From: Loktanella sp. D2R18
Lineage (GTDB): Bacteria; Pseudomonadota; Alphaproteobacteria; Rhodobacterales; Rhodobacteraceae
Assembly (NCBI RefSeq): GCF_003318235.1
Contig: NZ_QOCG01000019.1
Span: 108,668-172,667, forward strand
DNA length: 64,000 bases
Reading direction: 5' to 3'
A program made the translations under genes and the position numbers. The stretch's first letter is position 1. Each line of letters opens with the position of its first letter. Below, piece after piece: positions 29,832 through 39,292 of this stretch. A model generated the notes under the pieces. It made no database searches, had not been told where the DNA came from, and was given only the letters and a program-made list of their open reading frames with translations.

Positions 29832-30347
29832 ATGCCCCTCATTATTCTTATTCTCTCGTCACTTGGCGCAGCCCTTTGGTTCTGGGTCAGACACAACCCC
29901 CGCGACGCAATTGACACAGCGGTTGATGTCGCAGCGACGGTCCGCAATGCGCCGCGCAAACTCGCCTTTCGTAAGCAAATGAACGCGCACCCTGTCGAAG
30001 GAATCGACGACGCACGCATCGCTATCTGTGCGATTGGCCAAGCCTTTATCGAATTAGACGACCTCCCGACCAAAGATCAGCGCGACAAACTGCACCTTCT
30101 CTTGCGAACGAAACTGCGCTGTTCGGAAGAAGAAGCCGAAGAAATGGAAGTCCTCGGGCGCTGGTTGCAGGGCCAATGCCAAGACGCACAATCCGCGATC
30201 ACCCGTCTGGCCCGCCGTTTGCGCAAAATCGACGGCGAAGCATCTTGGGATTTATTGCACGACATCTTAGGCGGTTTGGTCGAAAACGATTTGTCCACCA
30301 GCCAAGTTTCCGCGATTGAGGATATCAAACGCGCATTTCGTCGCTAA
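29832..30347 (+). CDS. Membrane-anchored TerB-like protein
   Basis: A 171-residue protein with one N-terminal membrane segment (MPLIILILSSLGAALWFWV) and an all-helical cytoplasmic part: IAICAIGQAFIELDDLPTKDQRD, LLRTKLRCSEEEAEEMEVLGRWL and ITRLARRLRKIDGEASWDLLHDIL. The spacing of acidic residues recalls the TerB fold (tellurite resistance, metal sensing), but I am not certain. Ends tail-to-tail with the polyprenyl synthase gene, overlapping by 3 bp. Confidence 0.65.
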   Translation: MPLIILILSSLGAALWFWVRHNPRDAIDTAVDVAATVRNAPRKLAFRKQMNAHPVEGIDDARIAICAIGQAFIELDDLPTKDQRDKLHLLLRTKLRCSEEEAEEMEVLGRWLQGQCQDAQSAITRLARRLRKIDGEASWDLLHDILGGLVENDLSTSQVSAIEDIKRAFRR

Positions 30348-31348
30348 GTAATCCGCGCGACCACGTAATCCGCCAAGTCGACCAGCATCACTTTCAACGG
30401 ATGCTCGGGAATCACGGATAGCGCGGATTTCGCTTTGTCCGCCCACGCAATCGCATCAACGCGCGTAGCTTCCATCGTGCCGTGTTTCGCCAAAAGACTG
30501 ATCGCATGGTCGAGATCACCATCTTCTTGGCGGCCCTTCTGGATCGTCCGCTCCCAAAACGCGCGTTCTTCGGCATCAGCGGCAGCAATCGCGCGGATCA
30601 CTGGCAAGGTCAGTTTACGTTCGCGGAAATCATCGCCAACGTTTTTACCCGTCGCTTTAGTTCCACCGTAGTCCAGAAGGTCATCCACGATTTGGAAGGA
30701 CACGCCCAGCGCATCACCATAGTCATAAAGCGCCTGCTTGGTCGCAGCATCCTGCCCCGCAATTTCGCCACCAACTTCCATCGCCGCTGAAAACAGCGCA
30801 GCGGTTTTGCCGCGCACAACTTGGATATAAATTTCTTCGGTCGTGGCCAAATCACTGGCTGCGGTCAGTTGTAAAACTTCGCCCTCGGCAATGGTCGCCG
30901 ATGCGTTTGCTAAAATATCCAGTACCCGCAACGACCCGGTTTCGACCATCAGCTGGAACGAACGGGCGAACAGGTAATCGCCGACCAGCACACTTGACGT
31001 ATTGTCCCAAAGCAAGTTGGCAGTCGGGCGCCCGCGCCGCTGGCTGCTTTCATCGACAACATCATCATGCAGCAAAGTCGCGGTATGAATGAATTCAACC
31101 GTCGCGGCCAAATGGATATGATAGGGGCCGTCATAGCCACACATGCGGGCCGCAGCCAAGGTCAGCATTGGGCGCAAACGCTTGCCGCCTGCTTCGACCA
31201 AATGGGCGGTGACTTCGGGGATACGCGGCGCGTGTTCTGACGCCATCCGCGCGCGGATCATATCGTTAACCGCTGCCATATCATCCGCCAATGCGGCGGC
31301 CAGCTGTTCGTGGGGTTTCGTGGCTGCTTGATCAAGGCTCATGCGCAT
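30344..31348 (-). CDS. ispB: Polyprenyl diphosphate synthase (octa/decaprenyl, ubiquinone side chain)
   Basis: A 334-residue trans-isoprenyl diphosphate synthase. The first aspartate-rich motif is LLHDDVVDESSQRRG and the second is IVDDLLDYGG, with GGKRLRPMLTLAAARM before them. Long-chain type enzymes of this kind make the quinone tail; alphaproteobacteria mostly use decaprenyl (Q-10). The product length cannot be read from the sequence. Start 31348 or 31342 (MSLDQAA); the latter has GGA at a better distance. Confidence 0.92.
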   Translation of the reverse strand: MRMSLDQAATKPHEQLAAALADDMAAVNDMIRARMASEHAPRIPEVTAHLVEAGGKRLRPMLTLAAARMCGYDGPYHIHLAATVEFIHTATLLHDDVVDESSQRRGRPTANLLWDNTSSVLVGDYLFARSFQLMVETGSLRVLDILANASATIAEGEVLQLTAASDLATTEEIYIQVVRGKTAALFSAAMEVGGEIAGQDAATKQALYDYGDALGVSFQIVDDLLDYGGTKATGKNVGDDFRERKLTLPVIRAIAAADAEERAFWERTIQKGRQEDGDLDHAISLLAKHGTMEATRVDAIAWADKAKSALSVIPEHPLKVMLVDLADYVVARIT

Positions 31349-31396
31349 TTCCGTGATGTGATAGACAAAGGCCGCGCCCCGTCTTAGGTCATAGAT

Positions 31397-31615
31397 ATGA
31401 AAGAGCTTTTGCGCACCAACGACATCACTGTCATCGCCTTTGCAACCGCCCTATTGGACAGCGAGGGTATAGACTGCTTCACCTTCGACGTAAATATGAG
31501 CGTCCTCGAAGGGAGCTTGGGCATAATGCCGCGCAGGCTAATGGTTTTGGACCGCGATTTGTTCATGGCAGAAGCCATCATGCGCGATGCAGAGGTGGAT
31601 TTGGGCCGTGGATAA
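31397..31615 (+). CDS. DUF2007-type small protein
   Basis: A 72-residue protein with the DUF2007 pattern: MKELLRTNDITVIAFATALLDSEGIDCFTFD, then LGIMPRRLMVLDRDLFMAEAIMRDA. Members are called putative signal-transducing or GlnB-like small proteins, but their role is unknown. It overlaps the methyltransferase start by 8 bp, an arrangement I recall as common in Rhodobacteraceae. Divergent from the polyprenyl synthase gene. Confidence 0.85.
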   Translation: MKELLRTNDITVIAFATALLDSEGIDCFTFDVNMSVLEGSLGIMPRRLMVLDRDLFMAEAIMRDAEVDLGRG

Positions 31616-32363
31616 GGACCTGACGCAAGACGATTTTCTCGGCGGTAAACTACGGGTTTTCCAACCACGCAAAGGGTACCGCGCAGGGGTTGATCCGGTT
31701 CTCTTGGCGGCAAGCATCGCTGCGAAACCGGGTCAATCAGTTCTTGAACTGGGATGCGGCGTTGGAGTTGCGTCCTTGTGTCTATGCGCGCGGGTTCCGG
31801 GGATCAGCATCACCGGGGTTGAACTGCAGGATGATTACGCGGCCCTTGCGCGACAAAATGCAGTCGAGAACAAAGCGAACTTCACAGTGGTTAACGCGGA
31901 CCTGCGGAAAATGCCTGCTGACCTGCGCCAAAAGCGGTTTGATCATGTGATCATGAACCCCCCCTATTTTGAACGCGCGCATGGTGTCGCAGCCCATGAT
32001 GCCGGACGCGATGTTGCGCTTGCCGGGGACACGCCGTTAGGTGACTGGCTCGATATTGGTGCGCGGCGCGTGGGACCACGAGGTTATCTGACAATTATTC
32101 AACGCATGGAGCGTCTCCCCGAGGTGATCGCAGCGTTGCAGGGGCGGCTTGGCGCAATTATTGTGATGCCCATTGCGGGACGCGAAGATCGGGCACCCGA
32201 ACTGTTCTTGCTGCAGGCCCGCCAAGAAGGGCGTGCAGCATTTCGGATGGCACCGACACTTATTATGCATATGGGGCAAGCACATACGGGCGACAAAGAA
32301 ACCTATACGCCACATGTGCGCGCGATTTTACGCGATGGCGCAGAGTTGAGTGTCAGCCCTTAA
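31608..32363 (+). CDS. tRNA1(Val) adenine-37 N6-methyltransferase-like protein
   Basis: A 251-residue Rossmann-fold SAM methyltransferase of the TrmN6/YfiC group. Motif I is VLELGCGVGVASLCL and motif IV is HVIMNPPYFERAHG, the NPPY signature of N6-adenine methylation. The N-terminus FLGGKLRVFQPRKGYRAGVDPVLLAA matches TrmN6. I prefer the GTG at 31608 because it overlaps the DUF2007 stop by 8 bp; ATG 31587 is possible. Target modification A37 in tRNA1(Val) is inferred from the family. Confidence 0.87.
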   Translation: MDKDLTQDDFLGGKLRVFQPRKGYRAGVDPVLLAASIAAKPGQSVLELGCGVGVASLCLCARVPGISITGVELQDDYAALARQNAVENKANFTVVNADLRKMPADLRQKRFDHVIMNPPYFERAHGVAAHDAGRDVALAGDTPLGDWLDIGARRVGPRGYLTIIQRMERLPEVIAALQGRLGAIIVMPIAGREDRAPELFLLQARQEGRAAFRMAPTLIMHMGQAHTGDKETYTPHVRAILRDGAELSVSP

Positions 32364-32399
32364 CCTTCTGGCAAGGTTTTTCAACCAGCCTCTTGTCAC

Positions 32400-32454
32400 A
32401 GTATATTGCGCGCATGACGCGTGACAAACCGTCATAAATGTGTTGCAATATACT
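32400..32454 (+). promoter_or_regulatory. Nested inverted repeat before the DUF465 gene
   Basis: AGTATATTGC (32400-32409) and GCAATATACT (32445-32454) are perfect 10-bp arms. Inside them ATGAC (32414-32418) pairs with GTCAT (32431-32435). The element ends 16 bp before the GGAGG ribosome site of the small gene at 32482. It could be a structured 5' leader, a thermosensor-like element or a regulator site. Confidence 0.5.
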
Positions 32455-32481
32455 TACTTTCTAACCCAAAGGAGGACGACC

Positions 32482-32649
32482 ATGAGCTTGAGTTCACACC
32501 TGCAGGAACTGAAGAAAAAACACCAAACCCTCTCTGAACACGTCGTAGTCATGCAGCGAAGTCCGGCGACAGACGATCTTGAGATCGCTAACCTCAAGAA
32601 ACAAAAACTTCTTCTGAAAGAAGAAATCACAAAACTTAGCACGCATTAA
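32482..32649 (+). CDS. YdcH/DUF465 small coiled-coil protein
   Basis: A 55-residue protein: MSLSSHLQELKKKHQTLSEH, ending DLEIANLKKQKLLLKEEITKLSTH. This is the DUF465 pattern, a short helical hairpin rich in Lys and Glu, common in alphaproteobacteria and of unknown function. A strong GGAGG at 32471-32475 fixes the start. The structured element upstream and a terminator downstream make it a stand-alone unit. Confidence 0.88.
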   Translation: MSLSSHLQELKKKHQTLSEHVVVMQRSPATDDLEIANLKKQKLLLKEEITKLSTH

Positions 32650-32780
32650 CTTTTTTGCAGGCGAAATAATTTCGCCAAAGTCGGCGATTGCCTCGCGTTT
32701 GACGCGCCCCAGGTCCGGGACAAAAGACACAAGATGTCATACCCGCGAATGCGTAGACAAAACTAGGCACCCGACATAGC

Positions 32781-32814
32781 AAAAGGCCACGCCGAAACGA
32801 CGTGGCCCTTTTTT
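32781..32814. terminator. Bidirectional intrinsic terminator
   Basis: GGCCACG (32785-32791) pairs with CGTGGCC (32801-32807), flanked by AAAA on the left and TTTTTT on the right. It works for the DUF465 gene on plus and, through the A run, for phbB-side transcription on minus (phbB stops at 32832). Confidence 0.88.
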
Positions 32815-32831
32815 ATAGACTACTGTTAGCC

Positions 32832-33557
32832 TTAGATCATGTATTGGCCGCCATTTGCGGAAATCGTTGACCCGGTCACAAAACCCGCGTCATCAGAGGC
32901 CAGGAATACAACCGCGCGCGCGATTTCGGAGGCTTCGCCCAAGCGCCCCACAGGGATCTGTGGCAAGATCACTTCGTTCATCACTTTTTCAGGGATTGTG
33001 CTCATCATCTCGGTGTTGATGTAGCCCGGTGCCACAACGTTCACGGTGATCCCGGCACGCGCACCTTCTTGAGCCAGTGCTTTGGTGAAACCAATATCGC
33101 CAGCCTTTGCGGCAGCATAGTTCGCCTGCGCGAACTGCCCTTTTTGCCCGTTGATTGAACTGATCGTAATGATCCGGCCAAATTTGCGGGCGCGCATACC
33201 CGGCCAAACCGGGTGGGTCATGTTAAACACACCCGACAAGTTCGTGTCGAGCACTTGGTTCCACTGGTCAGGCGTCATTTTGTGGAATGGCGCATCACGG
33301 GTGATCCCGGCGTTGTTAACCAAGATATCAATAGGGCCGAGGTCGGCTTCAACCTGCGCAATACCTTCGGCGCATGCTTCGTAGTTACCAACGTCCCATT
33401 TGTAGGTCTTGATCCCGGTCTCAGCAGTAAAGGCCGCCGCCTTTTCATCGTTCCCCGCATATGTCGCCGCAACGGTGCAACCCGCGTCTTTCAAAGCCGA
33501 TGAAATTGCTGCGCCGATGCCGCGCGACCCACCGGTAACAAGTGCTACTCGTGTCAT
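32832..33557 (-). CDS. phbB: Acetoacetyl-CoA reductase
   Basis: Short-chain dehydrogenase that reduces acetoacetyl-CoA to (R)-3-hydroxybutyryl-CoA with NADPH for polyhydroxybutyrate synthesis. TGGSRGIG is the cofactor loop. ITISSINGQKGQ and YAAAKAG give the catalytic Ser, Tyr and Lys, and NNAGITRDAPFHKMTPDQW is typical of PhbB. Start at 33557 follows GGAGGAG; an upstream in-frame extension is not supported. Downstream of phbA; the polymer synthase phaC is not in the window. Confidence 0.95.
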   Translation of the reverse strand: MTRVALVTGGSRGIGAAISSALKDAGCTVAATYAGNDEKAAAFTAETGIKTYKWDVGNYEACAEGIAQVEADLGPIDILVNNAGITRDAPFHKMTPDQWNQVLDTNLSGVFNMTHPVWPGMRARKFGRIITISSINGQKGQFAQANYAAAKAGDIGFTKALAQEGARAGITVNVVAPGYINTEMMSTIPEKVMNEVILPQIPVGRLGEASEIARAVVFLASDDAGFVTGSTISANGGQYMI

Positions 33558-33623
33558 GTGTTCTCCTCCCGATAATTTGCAAAGCAATTTTGTTGCCAAA
33601 ATTAGATAATTATAGACACATTA

Positions 33624-34799
33624 TTACGGGCGCTCCACGCACATTGCAACACCCATACCGCCACCGATACACAAAGTCGCAAGACCTTTTTTCGCGCCGC
33701 GTCGTTTCATTTCGAACAACAAGGTATTCAACACACGGCAGCCAGAAGCGCCAATTGGGTGCCCAATCGCGATTGCCCCACCGTTGACGTTCACGATTGA
33801 AGGATCCCAGCCCATGTCTTTGTTTACAGCACAGGCCTGCGCGGCAAAAGCTTCGTTCGCCTCAACTAGATCGAGGTCACCCACAGCCCAGCCCGCTTTT
33901 TCGAGCGCTTTGCGACTGGCCATGACAGGCCCCACACCCATGATCGACGGGTCGAGCCCGGCAGTTGCGTAAGATGCGATCCGCGCGAGCGGCTCAATCC
34001 CGCGTTTTTCAGCATCGTCAGCTGACATCAGCAATGTCGCGGCGGCACCGTCGTTTAGGCCAGAAGCATTTGCCGCAGTTACAGAGCCTTCTTTTGTAAA
34101 AGCAGGGCGCAATTTCTGCATCACTGCCATCGTCGCACCGTGACGGATGTATTCGTCTTGGTCCACGGTGATCTCGCCCTTGCGCGTTTTCACGATAAAT
34201 GCGGCGATTTCATCCGCGAATTTGCCAGCCTTCTGCGCAGCTTCCGCTTTGTTTTGGGAAGCAACGGCAAATTCATCCTGCATGTCGCGCGTGATTCCCC
34301 ACTGGTCAGCAACATTTTCAGCCGTTTGCCCCATGTGGTAATTGTTGAACGCATCCCACAGCCCGTCGCGGATCATCGTGTCGATGAATTTCATGTCGCC
34401 CATCTTTTGTCCTGCGCGCAGGTTTGCAGCATGGGTACTAAGCGTCATGTTTTCCTGACCACCTGCCGCAACAATCGCCGCATCGCCAAGCTGAATGTGC
34501 TGCGCACCAAGTGCGACCGCGCGTAGACCCGAACCACAAACTTGGTTAATCCCCCAGGCAGCAGATTCAATGGGAAGCCCGGCATTGATATGCGCCTGAC
34601 GAGCCGGGTTTTGCCCCTGTGCTGCGGTCAAAACTTGACCAAGAATTGTTTCGCTCACTTCAGCTTTGTCGATGCCTGCGCGCGCGACAACCTCTGATAA
34701 AACCGCTGCCCCCAGATCATGCGCTGGTGTAGTGGCGAATGCGCCGCCAAAGCTCCCCACGGCAGTACGTGCGGCGGATGCGATTACAACATTGGTCAT
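33624..34799 (-). CDS. phbA: Acetyl-CoA C-acetyltransferase (beta-ketothiolase)
   Basis: A 391-residue thiolase that condenses two acetyl-CoA to acetoacetyl-CoA. The catalytic cysteines are in [16 protein letters not shown] and [11 protein letters not shown], and the catalytic His in [23 protein letters not shown] is a family hallmark. GGGAGA precedes the ATG. With phbB it forms the PHB precursor operon, and it can also serve fatty acid turnover. Confidence 0.95.
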   Translation of the reverse strand: MTNVVIASAARTAVGSFGGAFATTPAHDLGAAVLSEVVARAGIDKAEVSETILGQVLTAAQGQNPARQAHINAGLPIESAAWGINQVCGSGLRAVALGAQHIQLGDAAIVAAGGQENMTLSTHAANLRAGQKMGDMKFIDTMIRDGLWDAFNNYHMGQTAENVADQWGITRDMQDEFAVASQNKAEAAQKAGKFADEIAAFIVKTRKGEITVDQDEYIRHGATMAVMQKLRPAFTKEGSVTAANASGLNDGAAATLLMSADDAEKRGIEPLARIASYATAGLDPSIMGVGPVMASRKALEKAGWAVGDLDLVEANEAFAAQACAVNKDMGWDPSIVNVNGGAIAIGHPIGASGCRVLNTLLFEMKRRGAKKGLATLCIGGGMGVAMCVERP

Positions 34800-34872
34800 G
34801 AATTTCTCCCTTAGATTTCGTCTTCACGTCGACGGTGCCACTTACACGCAAGAGGCGCAAGGTGACTTGGGG

Positions 34873-35670
34873 TCACAGATCAAATTTTGGAACGCCGTAA
34901 TAGTAGCCCTGCAAGCAATCGACACCAAGCCCTTCTAAGAAAGCGGCCTCTTGCGCGGTTTCGACGCCGTCAGCGATAGTAAACATCTCAAACTGGCGGG
35001 CGACGGTGATCAGAGCCTCAGCCAAAACTTGATTGTCGACGTTTTTATCGATGCCGCGGATGAAGCTTTTGTCAATTTTGACGAGATCAAAAAAGAAGTC
35101 CTTTAGATGTCGAAAGGCCGTGAACCCCGCGCCAAACCCATCCAGCGCAAAGGCAACCCCCTTAGGCTGCATTTCGGTCATAAAGCGGATCACGTTTTCG
35201 GGCAGCAACATCGCCGAGGTTTCGCTGATTTCAAAAATCAACCTATCTCCCGGGGCCGCCTGATGCGATAATCCCCGATCCAATATACGCCGCCATTCCC
35301 CATCACCTATGGACCGCGCGGATAGATTGACCGACAGACGTAAATTGGGATTCGCGATCAACATCTTTATTGCAAGATCAAGCGTCACACAGTCAATCTG
35401 ACGCCCCATCACCGTTTCTTCAATCAGTGGCATGAAATGTGCGGCGGGAATGATGCGTTCCGCATCATCAAGCAATCGCACCAACCCTTCATAAAACGCG
35501 ATTTTTGGGGTGTCGTCGCATGTCACAATCGGTTGAAATGCGAGCCGCGCCCGCCCAGTTGCAAGTGCGTCACGCACCAAATCCATAACATCCCCATCAC
35601 GACTAGCGATGGCGTAATTCAGCGGATCACGTAGCGCGTAATCATCCATATCAATGTTGGCAGTTTGCAT
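34873..35670 (-). CDS. EAL-domain protein with degenerate catalytic residues
   Basis: A 265-residue protein made almost entirely of one EAL domain. FYEGLVRLLD replaces EAL with EGL, LSVNLSARS keeps the Asn, and IFEISETSAM the Glu. The metal-binding pair usually written DDFGTG is DGFGAG, losing the second Asp, and IAEGVET has become IADGVET. KIDKSFIRGI keeps the Lys. Loss of two acidic ligands suggests a c-di-GMP receptor or inactive phosphodiesterase rather than an enzyme. Located behind phbA on the same strand but separated by 73 bp. Confidence 0.87.
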   Translation of the reverse strand: MQTANIDMDDYALRDPLNYAIASRDGDVMDLVRDALATGRARLAFQPIVTCDDTPKIAFYEGLVRLLDDAERIIPAAHFMPLIEETVMGRQIDCVTLDLAIKMLIANPNLRLSVNLSARSIGDGEWRRILDRGLSHQAAPGDRLIFEISETSAMLLPENVIRFMTEMQPKGVAFALDGFGAGFTAFRHLKDFFFDLVKIDKSFIRGIDKNVDNQVLAEALITVARQFEMFTIADGVETAQEAAFLEGLGVDCLQGYYYGVPKFDL

Positions 35671-35738
35671 GGTGCGTTTCCGTAGGGACGGCTGCAGAAT
35701 GCCCCCAACCGCCCTAACATCCGATTAAGATGCGCGGC

Positions 35739-36179
35739 TTACCACCGTTTTAATGCGTCTTCGTCCGCATCTTTTGCGGCAACCCAAGTGGCGTTACCTG
35801 CTGTAATCTCTTTCTTCCAGAACGGTGCCCGCGATTTCAAATAGTCCATCAAGAAATCCGCTGCTTCAAACGCGGCAACACGGTGCGCGGCAGCGGTCGC
35901 AACCATCATAATCGGCGCGCCCGGTTTCAACGCGCCATAACGATGGATCACCAAGGCGTCCGCCAAATCCCAGCGTGTCACGGCATCTTGGGCAATTGCG
36001 GCAATCGCCGCTTCGGTCATCCCGGGATAGTGTTCGATCTGCATCTCTTGCAAATCGCCCCGCGTGTCGCGCACGACGCCCGTAAAGCTGACCACGGCAC
36101 CAACATCCTGCCGCCCTTGGGCGAATGCGTTCAATTCGGCCCCGACATCGAACAGGTCAGACTGCACGCGGATGATCAT
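35739..36179 (-). CDS. moaE: Molybdopterin synthase catalytic subunit
   Basis: Large subunit of MPT synthase, which inserts two sulfurs into precursor Z to make molybdopterin. VGAVVSFTGVVRDTRGD, EHYPGMTEAAIAAI, VIHRYGALKPGAPIMMVATAAAHRVAAFEAADFLMDYLKSRAPFWKKE (in outline) carry the family's Lys and His pocket. 146 aa, normal length. Its ATG directly follows the moaD stop, so the two subunits are made together. Confidence 0.94.
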   Translation of the reverse strand: MIIRVQSDLFDVGAELNAFAQGRQDVGAVVSFTGVVRDTRGDLQEMQIEHYPGMTEAAIAAIAQDAVTRWDLADALVIHRYGALKPGAPIMMVATAAAHRVAAFEAADFLMDYLKSRAPFWKKEITAGNATWVAAKDADEDALKRW

Positions 36180-36425
36180 TTAGCCCCCAGTCATCGGTGG
36201 GAAAAAGGCGACCTCGCGCACCCCGGCGAGCGGCGCATCAAACTCTGACAATTCCTGATCCAAGGCCACGCGTAGCGCCGACACATCAGCAAAGGCTGCG
36301 GCGTATCTTTCTTCGCGGGCGATCAGTTCTTGCACCAATTCAGCGACCGTTGCGGCTTGGGTCTCAATCTGTTCTTGGGGGACCCCAATGCGTTCGCGCA
36401 CCCATGCGAAATACATCACATTCAT
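36180..36425 (-). CDS. moaD: Molybdopterin synthase sulfur carrier subunit
   Basis: An 81-residue ubiquitin-fold protein ending FFPPMTGG; the C-terminal Gly-Gly is thiocarboxylated to carry sulfur. MNVMYFAWVRERIGVPQEQIE is the usual opening. The ATG overlaps the pgsA stop (ATGA), giving a pgsA-moaD-moaE order on minus. Confidence 0.93.
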   Translation of the reverse strand: MNVMYFAWVRERIGVPQEQIETQAATVAELVQELIAREERYAAAFADVSALRVALDQELSEFDAPLAGVREVAFFPPMTGG

Positions 36426-37090
36426 TGCAGATCATCCCGTAGGTAAGGCATTGATTTATTGAAATAGTCCCAGCCAGTAATCACGGTCAGCGCGGCCGCA
36501 ATCCACAGCACGATAATTCCCGCCCAGCTACTGACAACCATACCTTTATATTTCCACCACAGCCCCAGTTCATCAGGGCCATTGCCAGATATCGCATCGG
36601 TGACCATTTCAGACGTCATCGCCAGCGATTGCATCCCAAAATAATGTTCAAACGCGCCAGCAGCGAACAACAGCGCGATCCCAACCATTTGCGCCGTGGT
36701 TTTCCACTTGGCAAGTTTTGTGACCTTTAACGTGCCCGCCGTATCCCCCAAAAATTCACGCAAGCCCGAAACAAACACTTCGCGGAAAATGATCAGGATC
36801 GCGGGTAACAGGATATAAGGGTTCATCCCCGAAAATCCGGTGATCACAACAAGCGCGATAATCACCATCACCTTATCAGCAATTGGGTCAAGCATCGCGC
36901 CCAATTTGCTTTCTTGTTTCCAAAGGCGCGCAAGATATCCGTCCAAAAAATCGGTCAATGCCGCGCCAACAAAAAGCACGAGCGCGAACCAATCGGCCCA
37001 AGGGCGGTTGAAATACAAAAACATGATTGCAACGCCCGGCGCAGCGGCCAGTCGCAAGATGGTAAGGATATTGGGAATATTCAATGTCAT
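36422..37090 (-). CDS. pgsA: CDP-diacylglycerol-glycerol-3-phosphate 3-phosphatidyltransferase
   Basis: Integral membrane enzyme that makes phosphatidylglycerol phosphate. The CDP-alcohol phosphatidyltransferase signature D-x2-DG-x2-AR-x8-G-x3-D-x3-D is complete (DFLDGYLARLWKQESKLGAM, then LDPIADK). MTLNIPNILTILRLAAAPGV is the standard N-terminal helix. 222 aa with about five membrane segments. Downstream of uvrC and upstream of moaD. Confidence 0.94.
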   Translation of the reverse strand: MTLNIPNILTILRLAAAPGVAIMFLYFNRPWADWFALVLFVGAALTDFLDGYLARLWKQESKLGAMLDPIADKVMVIIALVVITGFSGMNPYILLPAILIIFREVFVSGLREFLGDTAGTLKVTKLAKWKTTAQMVGIALLFAAGAFEHYFGMQSLAMTSEMVTDAISGNGPDELGLWWKYKGMVVSSWAGIIVLWIAAALTVITGWDYFNKSMPYLRDDLQ

Positions 37091-37138
37091 GTCTCTATCT
37101 AACCCGCAAAACCGCCGCTGGCCATATCCCAGATGCGA

Positions 37139-39007
37139 TCACCCTTTTTCGTGAAAGTAATCGTAGATTGTCTGTGCCAGCGCATCGGAAACACCAACCA
37201 CGGCCTTGAGATCGGCCAGATTCGCCCGCGAAACGGCCTTTGCCGAGCCGAAATGCGCCAAAAGCGCACGTTTACGTGTCGCGCCGACGCCGGGGACCTC
37301 ATCGAGTGGCGTGGCCCCGATTGCTTTGCTGCGTTTTGCACGATGCGTGCCAATCGCAAAACGGTGCACCTCATCGCGCATGCGTTGAATGAAATAGAGC
37401 ACCGGGTCATTGTGACGCAGCGCCATAACGCGTTTCCCCGTACGGTAGAATTCCTCTTTACCAGCATCGCGATCTTCGCCCTTGGCGACCCCAACCATCG
37501 CGATATCACCAACCCCCAGCGCAGTCATAATTTCACGCACAGCACTGACCTGACCTGCACCGCCATCGATCAGCAACAGATCAGGCCAAGCGCCTGATGT
37601 GCGATCAGGATCCTCTTTGAGCAAACGTTGAAAGCGGCGCGTCATCACCTCTTTCATCATGCCGAAATCATCGCCTGGTGTCAGGTCATCCCCGCGAATA
37701 TTGAACTTACGATATTGGTTTTTTTCAAACCCATCCGGCCCGGCGACCACCATGGCCCCAACAGCATGGGCGCCTTGGATATGCGAGTTGTCATAGACTT
37801 CAATGCGTTGGGGTATTTTGTTCAGTTCAAACGCCTCTGCCAGCCCTTTCAGCAGGCGGGCCTGCGTTGCGGTTTCTGACATTTTACGCGCAAGGCTTTC
37901 GCGGGCATTGCGCAGGGCATTATGGACCAATTCGGCCTTTTCACCACGCTGTGGGATGATCACCTCAACCTTGCGCCCCGCCTTTTCGGCAAGCGCATCA
38001 GCCATCAATTCATCATTATCAAGCCCATGCGACAGGATCACCAATTTCGCTGGTTCGCGGTTCGCGTAGAACTGCCCAACGAATGCTTCCATCACCTCTG
38101 ACAGGTCTTCGTCACCGCTAATGCGGGGATAGTAATCGTGGTTGCCCCAGTTCTGATTGGCCCGATAGAAAAACACCTGCACGCAAGCTTGCCCGCCATC
38201 GGTATGAAGCGCGATGACGTCAGCCTCTGGCGTGGATTGCGGATTGATCCCTTGGGCGGATTGCACTTGGGTTAACGCTTGAATGCGGTCACGCAGGGCG
38301 GCGGCACGCTCAAATTCGAGCGCATCGGACGCCTCTTGCATTTGGCTCGCGAGCGTTTCCTGAATCCGTTTGGTGCGACCTTGTAGAAATTCTTGGGCGT
38401 CGCGCACGGTTTGTGCATAATCTTCGTCAGACACTTTACCACAACACGGGCCGCTACAGCGCTTGATCTGATATTGCAGGCAAGGCCGGGTGCGGTTTTC
38501 AAATTCCGTGTCCGAACAGGTCCGCAACATGAATACGCGCTGCAATTGGTTCACCGTGCGGTTCACGGCACCCGCGCTGGCGAAAGGGCCGAAATAGCTT
38601 CCCTTTTCTTTCTTTGCGCCCCGATGTTTTTTGATCTGCGGATAGGCGTGTTTATTCGTGACCAAGATATTTGGGAACGACTTATCGTCACGCAGCAACA
38701 CATTGTAACGCGGTTTAAGCTGCTTGATGAGATTTTGTTCAAGCAGCAAAGCTTCGGTTTCGGTGCGGGTTGTCAGAAACATCATCGATGATGTTTCACT
38801 GATCATCCGCGCAATCCGCGGGGAATGATTGCCCGGACGCGCATAGTTGCTCACACGGTTGCGAAGATTGCGCGCCTTTCCCACGTAAAGCACTCGGCTT
38901 TCGGAATCGAGCATCCGGTACACGCCGGGCGACGAATCAAGCGTACGCAAATACCCGTAGATCAAGTCGTATCCAGTGGTCTGTTGTGGCAAGGTTTGAT
39001 CGGTCAT
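37139..39007 (-). CDS. uvrC: Excinuclease ABC subunit C
   Basis: A 622-residue nucleotide-excision-repair nuclease that makes both incisions. The N-terminal GIY-YIG domain shows [20 protein letters not shown]. The UvrB-binding UVR motif is [26 protein letters not shown] (in outline). The RNase H-like part has [18 protein letters not shown] and [12 protein letters not shown], and the C-terminus ends in helix-hairpin-helix pairs ([20 protein letters not shown]). I chose ATG 39007; the 23-residue upstream extension is poorly supported. A near-match LexA box lies 96 bp upstream. Confidence 0.95.
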   Translation of the reverse strand: MTDQTLPQQTTGYDLIYGYLRTLDSSPGVYRMLDSESRVLYVGKARNLRNRVSNYARPGNHSPRIARMISETSSMMFLTTRTETEALLLEQNLIKQLKPRYNVLLRDDKSFPNILVTNKHAYPQIKKHRGAKKEKGSYFGPFASAGAVNRTVNQLQRVFMLRTCSDTEFENRTRPCLQYQIKRCSGPCCGKVSDEDYAQTVRDAQEFLQGRTKRIQETLASQMQEASDALEFERAAALRDRIQALTQVQSAQGINPQSTPEADVIALHTDGGQACVQVFFYRANQNWGNHDYYPRISGDEDLSEVMEAFVGQFYANREPAKLVILSHGLDNDELMADALAEKAGRKVEVIIPQRGEKAELVHNALRNARESLARKMSETATQARLLKGLAEAFELNKIPQRIEVYDNSHIQGAHAVGAMVVAGPDGFEKNQYRKFNIRGDDLTPGDDFGMMKEVMTRRFQRLLKEDPDRTSGAWPDLLLIDGGAGQVSAVREIMTALGVGDIAMVGVAKGEDRDAGKEEFYRTGKRVMALRHNDPVLYFIQRMRDEVHRFAIGTHRAKRSKAIGATPLDEVPGVGATRKRALLAHFGSAKAVSRANLADLKAVVGVSDALAQTIYDYFHEKG

Positions 39008-39082
39008 CGGCCTGCTTCTGTGATTCTGTCCCGGCTGCAATGAGAGCGCAGGAGGGACAAGAGGAAAGGCATCCACCGTTTC

Positions 39083-39117
39083 TGTGGATAACTCGGTGGG
39101 TAGTTCCGTGAGAGTTG
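39083..39117. promoter_or_regulatory. LexA-like box and a single DnaA box before uvrC
   Basis: GTTC-N7-GTTG at 39103-39117 differs by one base from the alphaproteobacterial LexA box GTTC-N7-GTTC. TGTGGATAA at 39083-39091 is a perfect DnaA-box sequence. Both lie in the 285-bp gap between the SDR gene and uvrC, which also has an A/T-rich stretch around 39186-39212. The remainder holds no gene. Confidence 0.35.
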
Positions 39118-39292
39118 GAATTTTCCCTTGGTTTTAGCAGACTTCGTCTATTTGCCCAAATTTTAGGCAGATATACAAGCCCTTGAATTTATTGTACATT
39201 TATATTTACAGGTTATTAACCCCCTGAAAAACAGGCCCTTTATGACATTTCCGTGACGAATGGCCCAACACGGTGCACAACTTGTCCGACGC

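Noticed and set aside
39083..39091. DnaA box and A/T-rich stretch as a replication origin
   Set aside because: Only one box, between ordinary genes, with no dnaA, dnaN, parAB or repeat cluster.
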